Origin: Aspergillus flavus
Taxonomy: Eukaryota > Ascomycota > Eurotiomycetes > Eurotiales > Aspergillaceae
Reading direction: 5' to 3'
DNA: 64,000 nt
NCBI RefSeq assembly: GCF_009017415.1
Contig: NC_092409.1
Span: forward strand, 2,480,001-2,544,000
Shown here: positions 47,301-59,552 of the stretch, piece after piece
Layout of the letters: each line of letters starts with the position of its first letter
Position numbering within the stretch: the stretch's first letter is position 1
The notes under the pieces: generated by a model
Databases searched by the model: none
Told to the model about the DNA's origin: nothing
The model's input: the letters and a program-made list of their open reading frames with translations, nothing else
Position numbers and translations under genes: made by a program

Positions 47301-49368
47301 CTAGACTCGAGCCCGAGCTTGAACGAGTCGCAGTCTTCGGTCTTCATCATCGTGACTAGAGGAGTGAGAGTGACCAAGGCCCGGCCGATGATGAAGAATA
47401 TCCAGGGAAGAGAAGAGTTGGCTAGATCCGCGCCCAGCATTTCGGATATGGGCTTGCTGAGGTGACTGGAGAGGTGGCGGAACGGGAATGTCTTCTGCAA
47501 CGACGGCATCATAATCCGGCAAATCAGAATCATGGGGACGGACCGTTGTACGGACTGCGGTCGAATAGCTCGGAACACGGCTCAGAGTCTCCACTTCCGC
47601 ATACTGAGGATGGAATGGCGTGGCCATTCCGGATGGAACGTGCTCATGGTCAACTTCATCAGAGGGTCGCCGCGAGAGCACCGGGCTCGAAGGGCTGTGA
47701 GAATTAGAACCCGATGACGGCCCAAAGTAATCTGCAGGAACTCCTAGACGTCGGTGTTCGCTGTCGTTCTGAGACTCATGGTCGGTGGGCGATGGCTGAT
47801 GGGGTCGAGTGATATTGAGGTTTGAGAGGTTTGATAGACGGCTATGTAGCGCAGAAGCGGAGATGTCGGTGTTCGTCAAAGCATTCATAGAAGCGAGGTT
47901 TTCAGCAGAGAGGTTGCGGCTGAGAGTGCCAAAAGGTGTGCCGGGGCCACTTCCAGGTCCCGGAGTACGGTAACCATTAGGGTCAAGCTCGCTATACAAC
48001 TGGTCAAACTGATGCTCGCCGTACAACGGGGGTGCCTGTTGAGCGATATCGTTGATTGCCCGTTGAGCGGATTGCGGAGTCTGGTCGACTAGGTTATTGT
48101 TCTCGTCGATCGCGAGGTTGGGAGAGATAAATATCGACACAGGAAGCGTAGCTCGCAGCTGCAATGGAATAGTCAGAATAGTCATTATGGCAAATAAGTA
48201 GGGAATGCCATACCTCGCTAATGTGCCCATCTGGATTCATCAACTGAACGCGGAACTTCAGCTTATGTCTGACCTTGATACCCTTCGTATCCGTATCTTG
48301 CAGACACCTTGTCAGAGTTTTAGGGAGATCCAAATAACGCGAGAATTGATAGCCCTCTGCCGCTTCATCAATAATTTCCAAGGCATTATCATGATCCAGT
48401 TCAAACTCGTCGTTCAAGATAGTTCGCGTGTTCTTGTACGTGTTGCGGATACTGTCAGGATCTTCAGGATTGAGGGTGAGATCATGGCTCTCGATGAGTT
48501 GAGAGACAATCTGTCCGATTGTGAGGCCTTTAAGTAGTGGGATAAGTTTGAAGTCAACTCGGATGCTGGTTCCGAAGATAACGGCTTTTGTTGGTGTGCT
48601 GATCGAGTACTCGATCTTGTTGGGCCAAATATTCTCCACCGACTGGATAAACGAAGGTTAGCAATTCCATGTGAAATTATACACGGGAGAAGTGTCGCTC
48701 ACCATAGCATGAGCCAGTTCGAGAGCACTAGGCTCCAAAGTCCGAATGATACGCAATGGCTTCCGGACAATAATATCCTTCGCATATTTGCGTCCTATTT
48801 CAGCTTTGAATCGGTAGGTGATATAGGTATCGCTGAGACCCTCGATACTTTCTGGCATGTTGCCCTCCAGGACGAGGTTGAAAGGATATTCATAGTTGCC
48901 GGCAGGCAAAATTTCCGTTTTGCCTTTACCTGGGTCTCTGAATCTCCATGTCTTTTCATAGATAACGCGTTCCCTCCACGATTTCCTACCACCGCCAGCA
49001 GAACTGGATGGCAAATGCCAGCTGGATGCATCGGTCAGTTACCAAAATCAACCAGTGAATCCCGGAAAACGCCACTTACCAAACTCGCGATATACCAGTG
49101 AGGTGAAGCCGAATATGCTTGATCGACAACGGCTCTGATAAGCAAAGAAGAAGCTTTCCGCTCAAGTGTGCACTGGCAGCCTCTTGTTCTCCACCGCGAA
49201 AAACAATATAATCTTCATCAAGACTGAAACAGAAAACGAAGGATGTTAGTCAATTCCGACATGGAACTCAGGTTTCCGGAAATGTTTGCGGCGGGATGTA
49301 ACGCACCGGATATCGAAGTACTTCGCATGACTTGCACTGCCCCCACCACTGAAAAAACTTAGGGCCAT
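47301..49368 (-). CDS. creD: Arrestin-related ubiquitin-ligase adaptor CreD
   Basis: Five exons: 49368-49307, 49223-49080, 49021-48703, 48642-48214, 48158-47301 (603 aa). The N-terminus MALSFFSGGGSASHAKYFDIRLDEDYIVFRGGEQEAASAHLSG opens an arrestin-N fold; the arrestin-C part follows (VENIWPNKIEYSISTPTKAVIFGTSIRVDF). The C-terminal half is disordered and carries PY-type motifs, PPLY and LPDY, that dock WW domains of the HECT ligase HulA/Rsp5. In Aspergillus nidulans CreD acts with CreB/CreC in carbon catabolite repression and permease endocytosis, and the protein here reads like that product from end to end. Yeast counterparts are Rod1/Art4 and Rog3. It is expected at the cytosol and plasma membrane. 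Confidence 0.93.
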
Positions 49369-49512
49369 GGCGTTTCTACCAACAGCCGTAGATAAGCAGC
49401 TGCCAGGAGATAGTGAAGAAAATCAGGAGAAAACTCGAAAGGCCGGTGATTGAACAATAAAAAAGAGGAGAGAAGAAGCCGGGAGGTTTGAAAAGAAAAA
49501 GCACCCAGGGAG

Positions 49513-49560
49513 TCGGTTGTAAAAAAAAAAAAAAGAAAAGAAAAGAAAAAAAGAAAGGAA
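49513..49560. repeat. Poly-purine (AAAAG)n tract in the creD promoter
   Basis: About 48 bases almost entirely A and G, beginning with A(14) and continuing as AAAAG units, 145-190 bases upstream of the creD start. Read from the gene strand it is a T/C-rich tract, common in fungal core promoters; its length suggests strain-to-strain variation. Confidence 0.75.
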
Positions 49561-52529
49561 AAACTATGACACAAGATAACGGAAGGTTTTTCTTTTGGTG
49601 CAAATAGTATGGAGCCTGCGACTGATCGACCGGTCACTGTCCAGATTTACAGGCAAACCGGGTCACCAACGGGTCCCACCAAGGAGAGATAAATTATTCG
49701 ACAGTGGGGGCGCAGGAGCCGTTTCCGTCACCCTCGAAAAATTGGGCTTCGGAGTTTCCTCTCTTTTGGCCCGGAGTGGCGACTGAGATGAGTCTTTAGG
49801 TTGGGAGATGATGCGATCTTTTTCAAGACGGGGTGACTAAGCTGGACGATAAAGATAGAAAAAGAACGGTAGGAGAGATGAGTGATAGAGAGGAGATTGT
49901 GTGCTATACTTCGACGATGGTCAGTTTTTACTGGGATAAACGCATTGACAATCAAATTTATGTAAGAGATAGAGAAAGAAAGATAGTTGGTATCAAGAGA
50001 ATATATTTAAAGCATCGCGTGGGACCAAATGAAAGTGTGCTTGGTATAGAGAGAGTATGTTATAGCAGGTGGTGAGATTCGAAGGAAAAGCAGGAACAAG
50101 GGAGCCCGGACGGGCGGTAAGGCGAATACGTTACATCACCAAACATACCGGAGAATTTGTGGTGGACACAGGGTCTTAGCTGTCAATGATACCTGGTAAG
50201 GTATGGTATGAAAACGATACGTTCGTGGCACGCCTTTTCAGGATAAAGGCTGATAAAAACTAGGAGTTAGGCGAGATAGCTGGCGGTATTTATTTGAGTA
50301 GATAGTCTTTAGTGCTCCTATCTCCTGCAAGTCATTAGCATGAAAGAGTATGACTCTTGCACCTTTCTGGGATCGCCGGGCTTTTAGTACCAAGACTCGG
50401 AAGGTTATTCTCATACTAGTAAGATCGGCCATAGGGCGGCAGTCGGCTTAGCCGGTGTGGGCTATCACAAGGGAGCCCCTTCGGGAACAACTATAGGAGG
50501 AATAATCGGAGGTGCGCTTGCATGATTTTGCTTTTAATTTAATTTCCCATGTCCCACAGGTACCTACGTACAACTATTACCAATAAGTTTCATCAGGCTA
50601 TCATCAGCGGCAGTGAGAATCCTAATATTCACATCCCTACAGCGGGTAGCATGCAGCATGCAGGGTGTGTTACACAGCATCTGCCGAGTAATTTAGTCCT
50701 TCTCAGCTCCAGAGCGATAGTGGGATGATATTCGTCATGGCTCTCATATGTGTGATCACACCCACTTGATGATCTACTCATCATCGCCTGAACTCTATAA
50801 CTAAGGTACTTTTGCAAGGCAGTCTTCATGTGGAAATTGATATCCGATCGATTTTGAACACGCTCCGACTGCAGCGGATTTGCGGTGGCCTGATATTCCG
50901 CTACCCAACCATAACACAGCTGACAGTGACTCAGTGTGGCATTGATAAGAGACTACATATTGCAATGAATCCTGCACGGAAGAAATCAAGTAAGGATGAT
51001 TTTTCTCCCTAAACAACAAGAAATAAATATATATAGATACAAATAATGAGTTACCAGCTTTTACACTTTGTTGTCCATGGTAGCTCCTAAAGTGGAAGCT
51101 AAGCTCACGCTCGAACCAAGATTTGTGGACATGAGAAGCTATCATTGTACAACTACATTTGGGATCCATCGCTCCACCAGGGAAATTCTAGGCCAGTCGA
51201 CACATCATGGATCTTCGAGACAAAGAGCTCATTCAATTTGACGGGTACTCGAGGATCCAATGATTAATCTTAGAATCATCGATCTTCCAAATTTAGTTTT
51301 GTATTACAGTGTCTCGGACAATCAAGTTGATGATCACGTAATGATTTGTATAAATAGTTGATTATGTTCATTCACAGGCATGCGCGGTTCGAGGTGCGAC
51401 AAGGCGGTTAAACTCAATCTGCTCCCTGTAATCTGTGTCAGTGTCACCGGGGCTATGCATATGCCTCATACAACAGTGAAGCATAATCACGGACAACTCA
51501 TGATACCGGAGGTTGGAATCCATGTGCGAGCATGACATGTTCTACGGAATACACCGCCTGGATGCAGTGCGTATTAAGATCCACGTGTCATGCCTTTTGC
51601 GCGATATTCCGAAACCTCCGCAGCCACTCGTAAAGAAGTTTTGGAAACTGCAGAATACAAATAAGGCAATTACCTTCAAGTAGTACTACTAGTACCAGGT
51701 ATAGGAGTAGTACGGAGTAAGTGACATGAAACCTTATATTACGGGGTACTGAAATCAGACTGCAGAATTGGTACCAAAAAGGTAAGTCGGGCAGTCTCGG
51801 GAGACCTATCGCATGTGATCGGGAAATCTCGCACTTCTATCGGCAGCGCAACCCGATTCTTCAATACTCCGTACAGATACTGGTAATTAAATACTCAATA
51901 CTTCTACCTCGGATCCTCGGCGTCAACAGCTTAGGAAAGACAAAGTCATTCTCCAGGCTCCTACAACGGTAATACATCACGTTCGTAAAGTTGATTACTG
52001 TCTCGTAATGGTGACGCTGATCAAAAAAAGAAGCTCTCGGGCCGCTATTCTTCGAACACTTACCCAATAGCCTAGACCGCTCGAAAGGGATCGTCTTGAC
52101 GCAAGCCATGATATCACGGTTGAGCTTACGTCGCAAGAGATTGTCTAGTTTACGACAATTTTAAGGATTTTTCTTTATCTAATTTGTTATCCTTGTTCGT
52201 GTTCCACGCCTACACAAGGATGGTAGGTAAAAGGATTTGCTATCAAAGGGTTTGCACCTTCCCAAAGTGAACATGCGGCATCGTCGATCATCAGGCTATC
52301 GACCAGGATCATATTCGGTGAGCCACGTTCCAGAACAGAAAAATTTCCAGGGTCGACATGCAGCTTTAAGCGGTGATCACATCATCCGGGCAAAGTTAGT
52401 GGTGTGGGTCGGATCAGAGCGCTAATCACGCACTAAATTGTCACAGATAACTGTTTCAATGACCAAGGCACGGCGTGCCGACTAACAGGGTATGGCTTGC
52501 GAGCAACTCTAAGTTTGGCGTCACTGCTC

Positions 52530-52922
52530 TCATGAGCCTCTCAAAGAGTAATCTCTCTGGAAGTATACGCAAAGGAAAACTAGCCAGTAACATGAAGTAT
52601 CTTTTCCTCGCATATTTAGAGGCGTGGTAATTCCTATCATCCTTCCTATTGGACATATTACAGGGACATGGCCTTTCGCGTGTTGTTGCATTGCATCCGA
52701 ATAGCCACAACGGTTTGTTTCACGATTCTGCATTACTATAGGTGGATGAAGATCTTCGGAGTACACAATGCCGACGGCTTCGTCAAGGCGAAGTCCATCG
52801 GCATGCCGAGCAAATTTTCTGGGATAAGCTGAGCGACCCGGTGTCTCTATACGGCATAGTCGTGCCAAGTCGTAAAAGAACCCGAATCTGATATCAAGAA
52901 TGTTGCATCGCAGGGCCGCCAC
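52530..52922 (-). pseudogene. Isolated coding-like frame, possible gene fragment
   Basis: A 130-codon frame whose first half (ALRCNILDIRFGFFYDLARLCRIETPGRSAYPRKF...LRLDEAVGIVYSEDLHPP) has more protein-like composition than other frames in this interval, while the second half does not. It is preceded by a possible splice acceptor (TTTCTAG). I recognise no family. It may be the remnant of a lost gene or chance. Confidence 0.2.
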
Positions 52923-55234
52923 TTTGACTCTCCAGCAGAGCTAGAAAGCTATTGGAAAATAAACCCGGTCAAAATCGCTCAGGCAAATGTCTCTCACCGT
53001 TTCAGTCAATTCATTCAAGACAAGCGAACAACGTACCCCACTACAACTATCATGAAACAACGAGTAACATGCCATTCATGACTCGACCTTGCCAAGCAGA
53101 TTTGCCAGGCACACGAATACAGATAGGCTCCATGTTGATACCCACTTTCTCGGAGCTGCCCGTCTGCCCGTCATTTGCTGCCGTTGAGGGAAATTCTGAC
53201 CGCTACCTTGAGGCTAGAAAAAGTTTACTGCTATCTATGGAGACTTCGTTTCCGCAGCGGACTGTTACCGATGGTTCCACCTGAGATAATAATATCATTC
53301 CGGTAACCGTATCCCGTACCAACGGAGTACTCTCACAATACAATTGGAGCTTTGACCTTGGCGCAATTTCCCCTATCTGCTAGGTTTCGATTGCGACATG
53401 GCGACGAGAAGCTAAGCCAATGATGACTTTTCCTTAGCACACGTTGGCCAACTTGGCACACGTTTATTCTTTTACCCGAATTTTGATTTTTTACCCGAAC
53501 AATAAGAACAACAGAATATTAATCGCAAAGATACAGAGATCTTTCTACCCTTGCCTATACCACGTGCGCATATAATGAGTGTTGCCACAATTCAAGATTC
53601 GATCATGATCATATCCGATAACTAACATTAGAATGATTGGAAGCTTAGCCATGTTGTTACGGAATGTATATCTCCTCCCTGTGGAAGTACACCGAAGCGC
53701 AAATTTAAGATCGCTTTGGGACTACTCATACAACCAACATCGTACTATATGTACCTGGAGAATAGAAAGACCACAACCAAGCCTCAATATCAGGATACAT
53801 CATCAAATAAATGAAACTGAGATAACCTAAACTCGTACGTTTAAACCCGACATGACAGCCGCACTATCCTACACTATGTGAAGGCTAAGGGAATAGGATT
53901 TTGCCGGGAATTCTATACTTCGGTAATGACCTCACAAAGCAGCTTAAACCCTTTTGGATATCAATACGTATTTTCCGGGATCTAGTGCTCACGACAATAC
54001 CAAGTGAGCAGATCTTCGTCGGTGGCTGAGGCCCAATATGTCCACGTCACAAGTCTTAAGGTATACCTCGTCGAATCCCTTCCATATCAATCTCTACCCA
54101 TAGGCCCCAGAACGCTCTAATGTGACGACGTTTCGTTGCACTAAACGCGCAATAATCCCAAGCCACTGCTTCCCGCCTCCGCCACCGAAATAACAATGCT
54201 CAAAGATTGGATCGAAGGCACCATATTAATATCTCGTGACCGGGATCATGAAATAGCTCTCTATAAGTATATACCACCCCCAGGTTTATTGTGAGGCAAT
54301 TAGAACTGAGTCACCGCCGGAGTCCGTAGCGGTGATCGTCACAATTGGATTACACCTCTAAACATGGACCATGAAGCTTGGTATGTGCCAACCCTTGAAT
54401 TAATCTCGCACACTCCATCTATCTGTAGATCTGAGATAAGATCGATGCAGCACAGCCAATAGGGTATTTGCTGTATAGGCTAAAATTTACAGAATCGGAC
54501 GCGAAGATCGTTAAATCAGCCTAGTCTAGACTCTATCTACTTCGTACTTGCGAGGAGAATCAACTGGATAAATATCAGCCCACAGCGCTCTGGCAAATCA
54601 GGTTATGTAGGGTTTTAATGTAGTGTACTCCGTAGAGATTAAAGTATCCACTGATCAAGGTCTGTTGAGTGAGGACTCCATTTCCTTTCTCCACATCCAT
54701 CTGCCAATCCCGGGTAAACAGTATAGCCCCGCTTTCTTAAGACGTATATCGAGGAACGAGAAAAATATTGATACAGTTATTGACGACGAAGATGTATAAT
54801 CAAAGGGCGAGAAACGGAAGTAATGAAATAATAGTAATCAAAATGCACAAGTATTCTTACCCCGCGCCGGTTTGGTCATATGTATATGATGGAGATAGTG
54901 GTCACACGGCAGAAGACAAAACGATGCATATGTAAAGGTGGGTTTGACACCTGTGACCAAAGAAAACCCCACCACGGACCCAAAAACGAAATAGTAAAAT
55001 CACGAGTAAAACCACAGCAGAATAAGAGCAAAGTCCTGCAAATTCAAGGAGGACCGACGTAGAAGCGTGAATGAGCACAACGCTGTGAAAAGACGACGAT
55101 ATAAATGGCACAAAGCACGCGATATCAATCTCGAACCAGCAAGACGATCCACGGCATAGTGATTATCTTCGAAGGACTATATTGCGTATCGAAATGGATG
55201 AAAGACAGCGACGGTGGGAATAGACTCGATCGTC

Positions 55235-55712
55235 TCAGAAGATCCATCCCAGTATCACCCATAATGCCAGACCGATGGCGATGACTATCCCGGCGACTTT
55301 CAAAACGGCGACGGTATCGCCTTGACGTGCCATGCGCGTCAAGCGGCTGGCGCTGCCTGTCAGGCTTGTTGACAGGGAGGAGAAGACCTGATTCTGTATT
55401 CCGGCATTAGTTACATGTGGGTATTGGTCCAGTTGAATGATGATGAGGATGGACGTGATATCGGTCAAAATCTGGTGGGGTGGCGACATACGGAGTGGTC
55501 GAGAGTGTCTTGATCTCGGGCATTATCGTGGATATCGATGGTTACGGATTTCAGTGCCGAAACTTTCGACGACAGGGAGTTCAGAAGGGCGTTGTTTTGT
55601 CTGTAGGTAAATTATCAGCAAGTTGGTCCTTGAAGCTGCATTCTTGGGCAGCCCCTGAGACGGTGGAGAGGAAATGTGTGTCGTACTGTTCACGTTCGTA
55701 GGCGTCTCCCAT
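55235..55712 (-). CDS. Small v-SNARE of the Bet1/Sft1 family
   Basis: Three exons: 55712-55687 (26 nt), 55600-55492, 55393-55235, giving 97 aa, exactly the length of yeast Sft1. Introns have donors GTACGA and GTATGT and acceptors TACAG. The protein begins MGDAYEREQQNNALLNSLSSKVSALKSVT, continues as one SNARE helix with the zero-layer Gln near NQVFSSLSTSLTGSASRLTRMARQG, and ends in a single C-terminal membrane anchor (VAGIVIAIGLALWVILGWIF). Such proteins act in ER-Golgi or intra-Golgi vesicle fusion. The short spliced coding sequence is easily missed by length-based gene calling. Bet1 versus Sft1 cannot be settled from sequence alone. Confidence 0.83.
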
Positions 55713-56618
55713 CTTGTCAGATATGATCGCTTTCCTGTAGATCCAGGTTGTATGTCTGTCACTGCTCGGTTGGCCAGTTGATTAAAGTTTGAATGAGCCA
55801 GTATCGCTAAAAATTTGGGCAAGTTGAGGAATATAGGGAGTCGATTGAGGTACGTTGAGACGAGGTGAGTACAGCCACAGCAGACCAGTACTGATGATGG
55901 CGAGGCCCGTGGGGAGATTAGATGCCGCTTATCACGTGATACTATCTCCGCAATATATGTCTACAGATCTGAGAAACCGCACAAGATAGTACTCAGGTTG
56001 CAATGATATACGTAGTATATTCTATACAGTACCTTGGCCCTCATCATTCTAGCTTTCAGAGAGCCTCCAAATCTACTGTGTGCCATGCCATCATGTACCG
56101 ATCCAAGAGTAAATCAGCCCTCGGGTATGGAAAAGGGGACAAGTATAGCTTCCTTGAACATGCAGCATGATAAGCTGTCGGTCCATTGAAACATATGAAC
56201 TGAAAGGATAGAAATGTATAATAAATGTGTCAAAGCAACCAGAAGTGAGAATGAATCGAGAACCCCAGACGCTATGCAAACAAATCAAAGAAAAATTGCC
56301 GATCCAAGGCAACATGATTTGCCAAGCACTACCTGGCATGACAAATACCGCCAGATGCAAGGCGTTATATAGGGATGAGACGGAACAGTATGTTAGGGTG
56401 CAAGCAGACAGTGGTGGAATCATAGGATTTCGTCACTGGGTATGTGATATGATTGATGCCTTCGTCATCCTTTGAAACAGCAAAAGGCATGTACAAGAGA
56501 TAATGAGAAGGACGTGATCAGTGTACAATGGTATGGGGGGAAGGGGGCTGACAAAGCAGGGGTATTTGAATGTGCTGTAGAAGAAATAAGGTAAGGGACA
56601 GGGTACTCCTCTTTCCTG
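55713..56618. other. Intergenic between SNARE and Zds-like gene
   Basis: A 906-bp gap: promoter of the minus-strand SNARE gene on the left and the 3' flank of the minus-strand Zds-like gene on the right. Short frames only; no recognisable feature. Confidence 0.4.
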
Positions 56619-59552
56619 TCACCACATGTCATCATCGTCATCATCTAGCTGGACATCGTCACCGAATGTCGAGTTTCCATACTGATAATGTCCGGGGCCA
56701 TATGCGTGCCCGTTTTCATAGCCACTTTTGCTACCACGTGTATGTTGTCGGTAAGAATCATGAGAATCATCACCATATTCATACATTTGAGGATCATCGT
56801 AGGAGCTATCGCTGTAGTGTTGCATCTGGGCCTATACAAGAGGTTAACGGGTGTGTAGCTATAGAGAGTAAATAGTACTAACCTCTTGATATTGCTGGTA
56901 CCCTGAATAATCATCCTGTTGGTCCCTTGCCTTCTGATGTCTCTGCGATGCCGACGAAGCGAGCATTAGGGGATGCATTTGTTGTACCTTGGCCAAGTAC
57001 GAATACATGAAGTTGCTGAGTAGAACCTGTGAGTACAACGCGCGCCGGGGGTTCGCAAGCTTGATGTGGGCCATTCTGTAAATAGCCCTCTCTTCCAGAA
57101 TGGTGAAACGGGTCCAAGGATAATCAACATCAGGCCGAAGTTCCCGTGGTGGCGGGTCAGGAGACAAGGTCCGAGATGAGCTTTTCTTATGATGACTATC
57201 GGTACTGCTCTTTTTCTTGCCACCTCCAAATAATGAAGAGAACAAGCCGGACTCCTTCTCTTTCTTTGACTCCCCCGAAGTCCTTCTAACATGGTCCTTT
57301 CGACGTTCTTCTTCCAATTTAGGGTCGAGCCGGTCCAAGACAAGGCTCTCACGTCCACGTTGCCCTGAATCGTTAGAAGACGGGAGAGCGTTCGCTGTCT
57401 CATGGACTTTATCAACTAGTTTGGCTTTAATCTTCTTAGCATCGCTCTCCTTGTCCTTTTTCTTTTCTTTGTCCTTGTCCTTGTCTTTCTCCTCGCTGCC
57501 TAACAGCCAGTGCCAGCTCGACTTGCGGCTACCTTCTGACTCCTTCTTATCCTTCGATTTCTTCGTTTCAGGCTTGCGTTCCTCTGACAAGGTAGGAATG
57601 AATGAAAGACTATCTGTCCGGGTGCTATTTCCCGGCAGAGCCTGAGGACTGTTAGCGAAGTCACTAAGGGTGCTCGCGCTGTCCTTGCTATGCATGCGGT
57701 TGTGTAGTGACCATTTGCTTGAACTTTGATCGTAGTTCCCTGATCCCTTCGCCGGCGAAGACGATGGCGATGGGGAGTCATGAGCGAATCCGCGCCCAGA
57801 GGTGGCACTTGACAGTGAGGTTTGGGTCGTAGGTGCTGCGTTAGATTCCGGCGGAGGGGTCTCAATAATCTCTGGAATCTTTTGTTCTGTAGGCGGAATG
57901 TTCAAAGTTGACCGCCCATTTGAGCTAAGGCGCGAGTGCCACTGACGTGTCTGCGAGGATGCATTTGTTTGCCCCCCAGTTTCCACTGTTGAGGACTCAC
58001 TTGGCCGGTCATTTCCAGACTGCGGCTGGTCCGAGACAGATTCAGGCGCGGAGCGGGTTGTTTCGTTAGAGGGTGATGCTGCGGACTGAGCATGTATTCC
58101 CCAGGCCTGATTTCGGGTTATGCTGGGAGTGGGATCGGTTGATACTCGGGTGAGACCCGAGGTAGCCTGTTCACCAAAGGAATTTGCAGTTGATAAGGTA
58201 CCCTCCTTCAAGTCGGAGGCTTTTGCGAATCGCTTGGAATAAGGGAGCTTTTCACCCTTTTTCAAACTTCCTGCCTTTCTGTATTGAGTCCTCGTGGATC
58301 GTCTAAGACTGTGACCTGGGGGCGCGGGTGGAAGGATCGGCCTGTCTTCATCTGCCGTGATTCCGAGGTTCTGAATTTCATTTAACAAAGTAACAGGACT
58401 CGTACTTCGCGGTTTAGAATTATCTACCAAGCTTTCCAATTCTTGTAGATTAGGGGTCAGAGGATCCCGTCTCGACTGAGATCGTTTTCTTTCTAACCGT
58501 TCTGCGCCATCCGTATAGCCATGAGAATTGTCGATTTGTCTAGACAACATAGACCTTTTCCGCCTAAGACCTCCACTTGATCCTTGGCGTTCCGGTCCTA
58601 GGGAGTTGAAGTCACCAGATCTCCGCTTTATTTGCTCCGTCTTACTCTCGAGGAAGGATTTGAACTCCTTAGGGGCTAACTCTGGATGCAGACGTGCAGG
58701 AACCCAAAATAACCGAGCAGCGTCATTTTCGTCGGCGGAGGGGGAGGGTGGTACGGAAAAATCGGAGTTGAAGCTCGGAAGGTCAGGATCACCCGTGGCA
58801 GCTACATCCATGGACATTCGTCGGATAGCGGCAAGATTGTTGAGTTCTTGGGCCACAGCAGCAGGGTCTGACTCGTAGTCAATGTCGTTGAGGGGGAAAG
58901 ATGTAGTGGCGGTGTCTGTTGATCCAGGTGATGCGGTTGAGCTAGGTGATGCTGGACTGCTACTTTCCCTATCCAAAGAAGTGGCCCCATCAGTGGGCGG
59001 CCGGGACTTTCCGTTCACGGGGTGATGATTGTTGACTGCATTTAAATGGTTCTGCAATTGTATTGACTGCGGCGAGGTAGGGGATGCAGCGCCGGCAAGG
59101 TTCGGAGGAATTATTGAGATCGATTCACTCAAAGGGGAGGAAATATAGCTGAGGCGCTGGGAGTTCCTTCTGTCGTAATCATCATCATACATATGACCAA
59201 TGGCCTCCGTGACATGGTGACTTGGGTCACTAATCGACAGGTGAGATGCATGGCCTCTCCGCGTTGCGTATCCTCCGCCAGCCTCTGAGGGACTCGATGT
59301 AGCCTAAATGATCGAAAATAAGTTAGTTTAGGTAGAGCTCTCATATGCAACCCGCAAGGTTCTGGATTGCCTGACAACCCATGATCAGCCATACAACCTT
59401 GCCTTTAGACACAAATCTAGGGCAAGGACGAAAGGAGTGATTGGGTGGATTCTTTCGGGAGTGGAAAAAAAAATATAAAATAAAATAAATAAATAAATAA
59501 AAATTGGAAGGCTAGCGAACGGTAAGGGTCATGTCGACTAACGCACCTGCAT
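56619..59552 (-). CDS. Zds1/Zds2 family protein
   Basis: Modelled as exon 59552-59547 (6 nt, Met-Gln), exon 59303-56883 and exon 56831-56619 (879 aa). The Zds C-terminal domain is clear: DVDYPWTRFTILEERAIYRMAHIKLANPRRALYSQVLLSNFMYSYLAKVQ. In yeasts this family binds PP2A with its Cdc55 subunit and controls mitotic entry, exit and polarity. The N-terminal region is long, Ser/Pro-rich and disordered, with an Arg-rich NNLAAIRRMSMD motif and a Lys-Asp-Glu block (KDKDKEKKKDKESDAKK). The last exon is His/Tyr/Asp-rich and ends DDDDDDMW. The tiny first exon is the least sure part; a start at MYDDDYDRR (59192) would remove 39 residues. Confidence 0.83.
59464..59503. repeat. A-rich (AAAT)n microsatellite in Zds-like intron 1
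   Basis: About 40 bases made of A9 followed by TATAAAATAAAATAAATAAATAAATAAAAA. It falls inside the proposed first intron (or the 5' UTR if the downstream start is used). A typical simple repeat, probably length-variable. Confidence 0.75.

Larger units (their letters stand above)
49369..55234. other. 5.9-kb gene-poor, AT-rich interval
   Basis: After the creD promoter (to about 49.8 kb) I can support no complete gene. Features seen: TACGGAGTA or its complement at 51711, 51865 and 54626; a direct repeat TTTTACCCGAA (about 53470 and 53488); a short inverted repeat TCACCGC...GCGGTGA near 54312-54336. Short open frames are scattered on both strands. No terminal repeats or transposase-like frames were recognised, so a heavily decayed mobile element remains possible but unproven. 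Confidence 0.45.
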
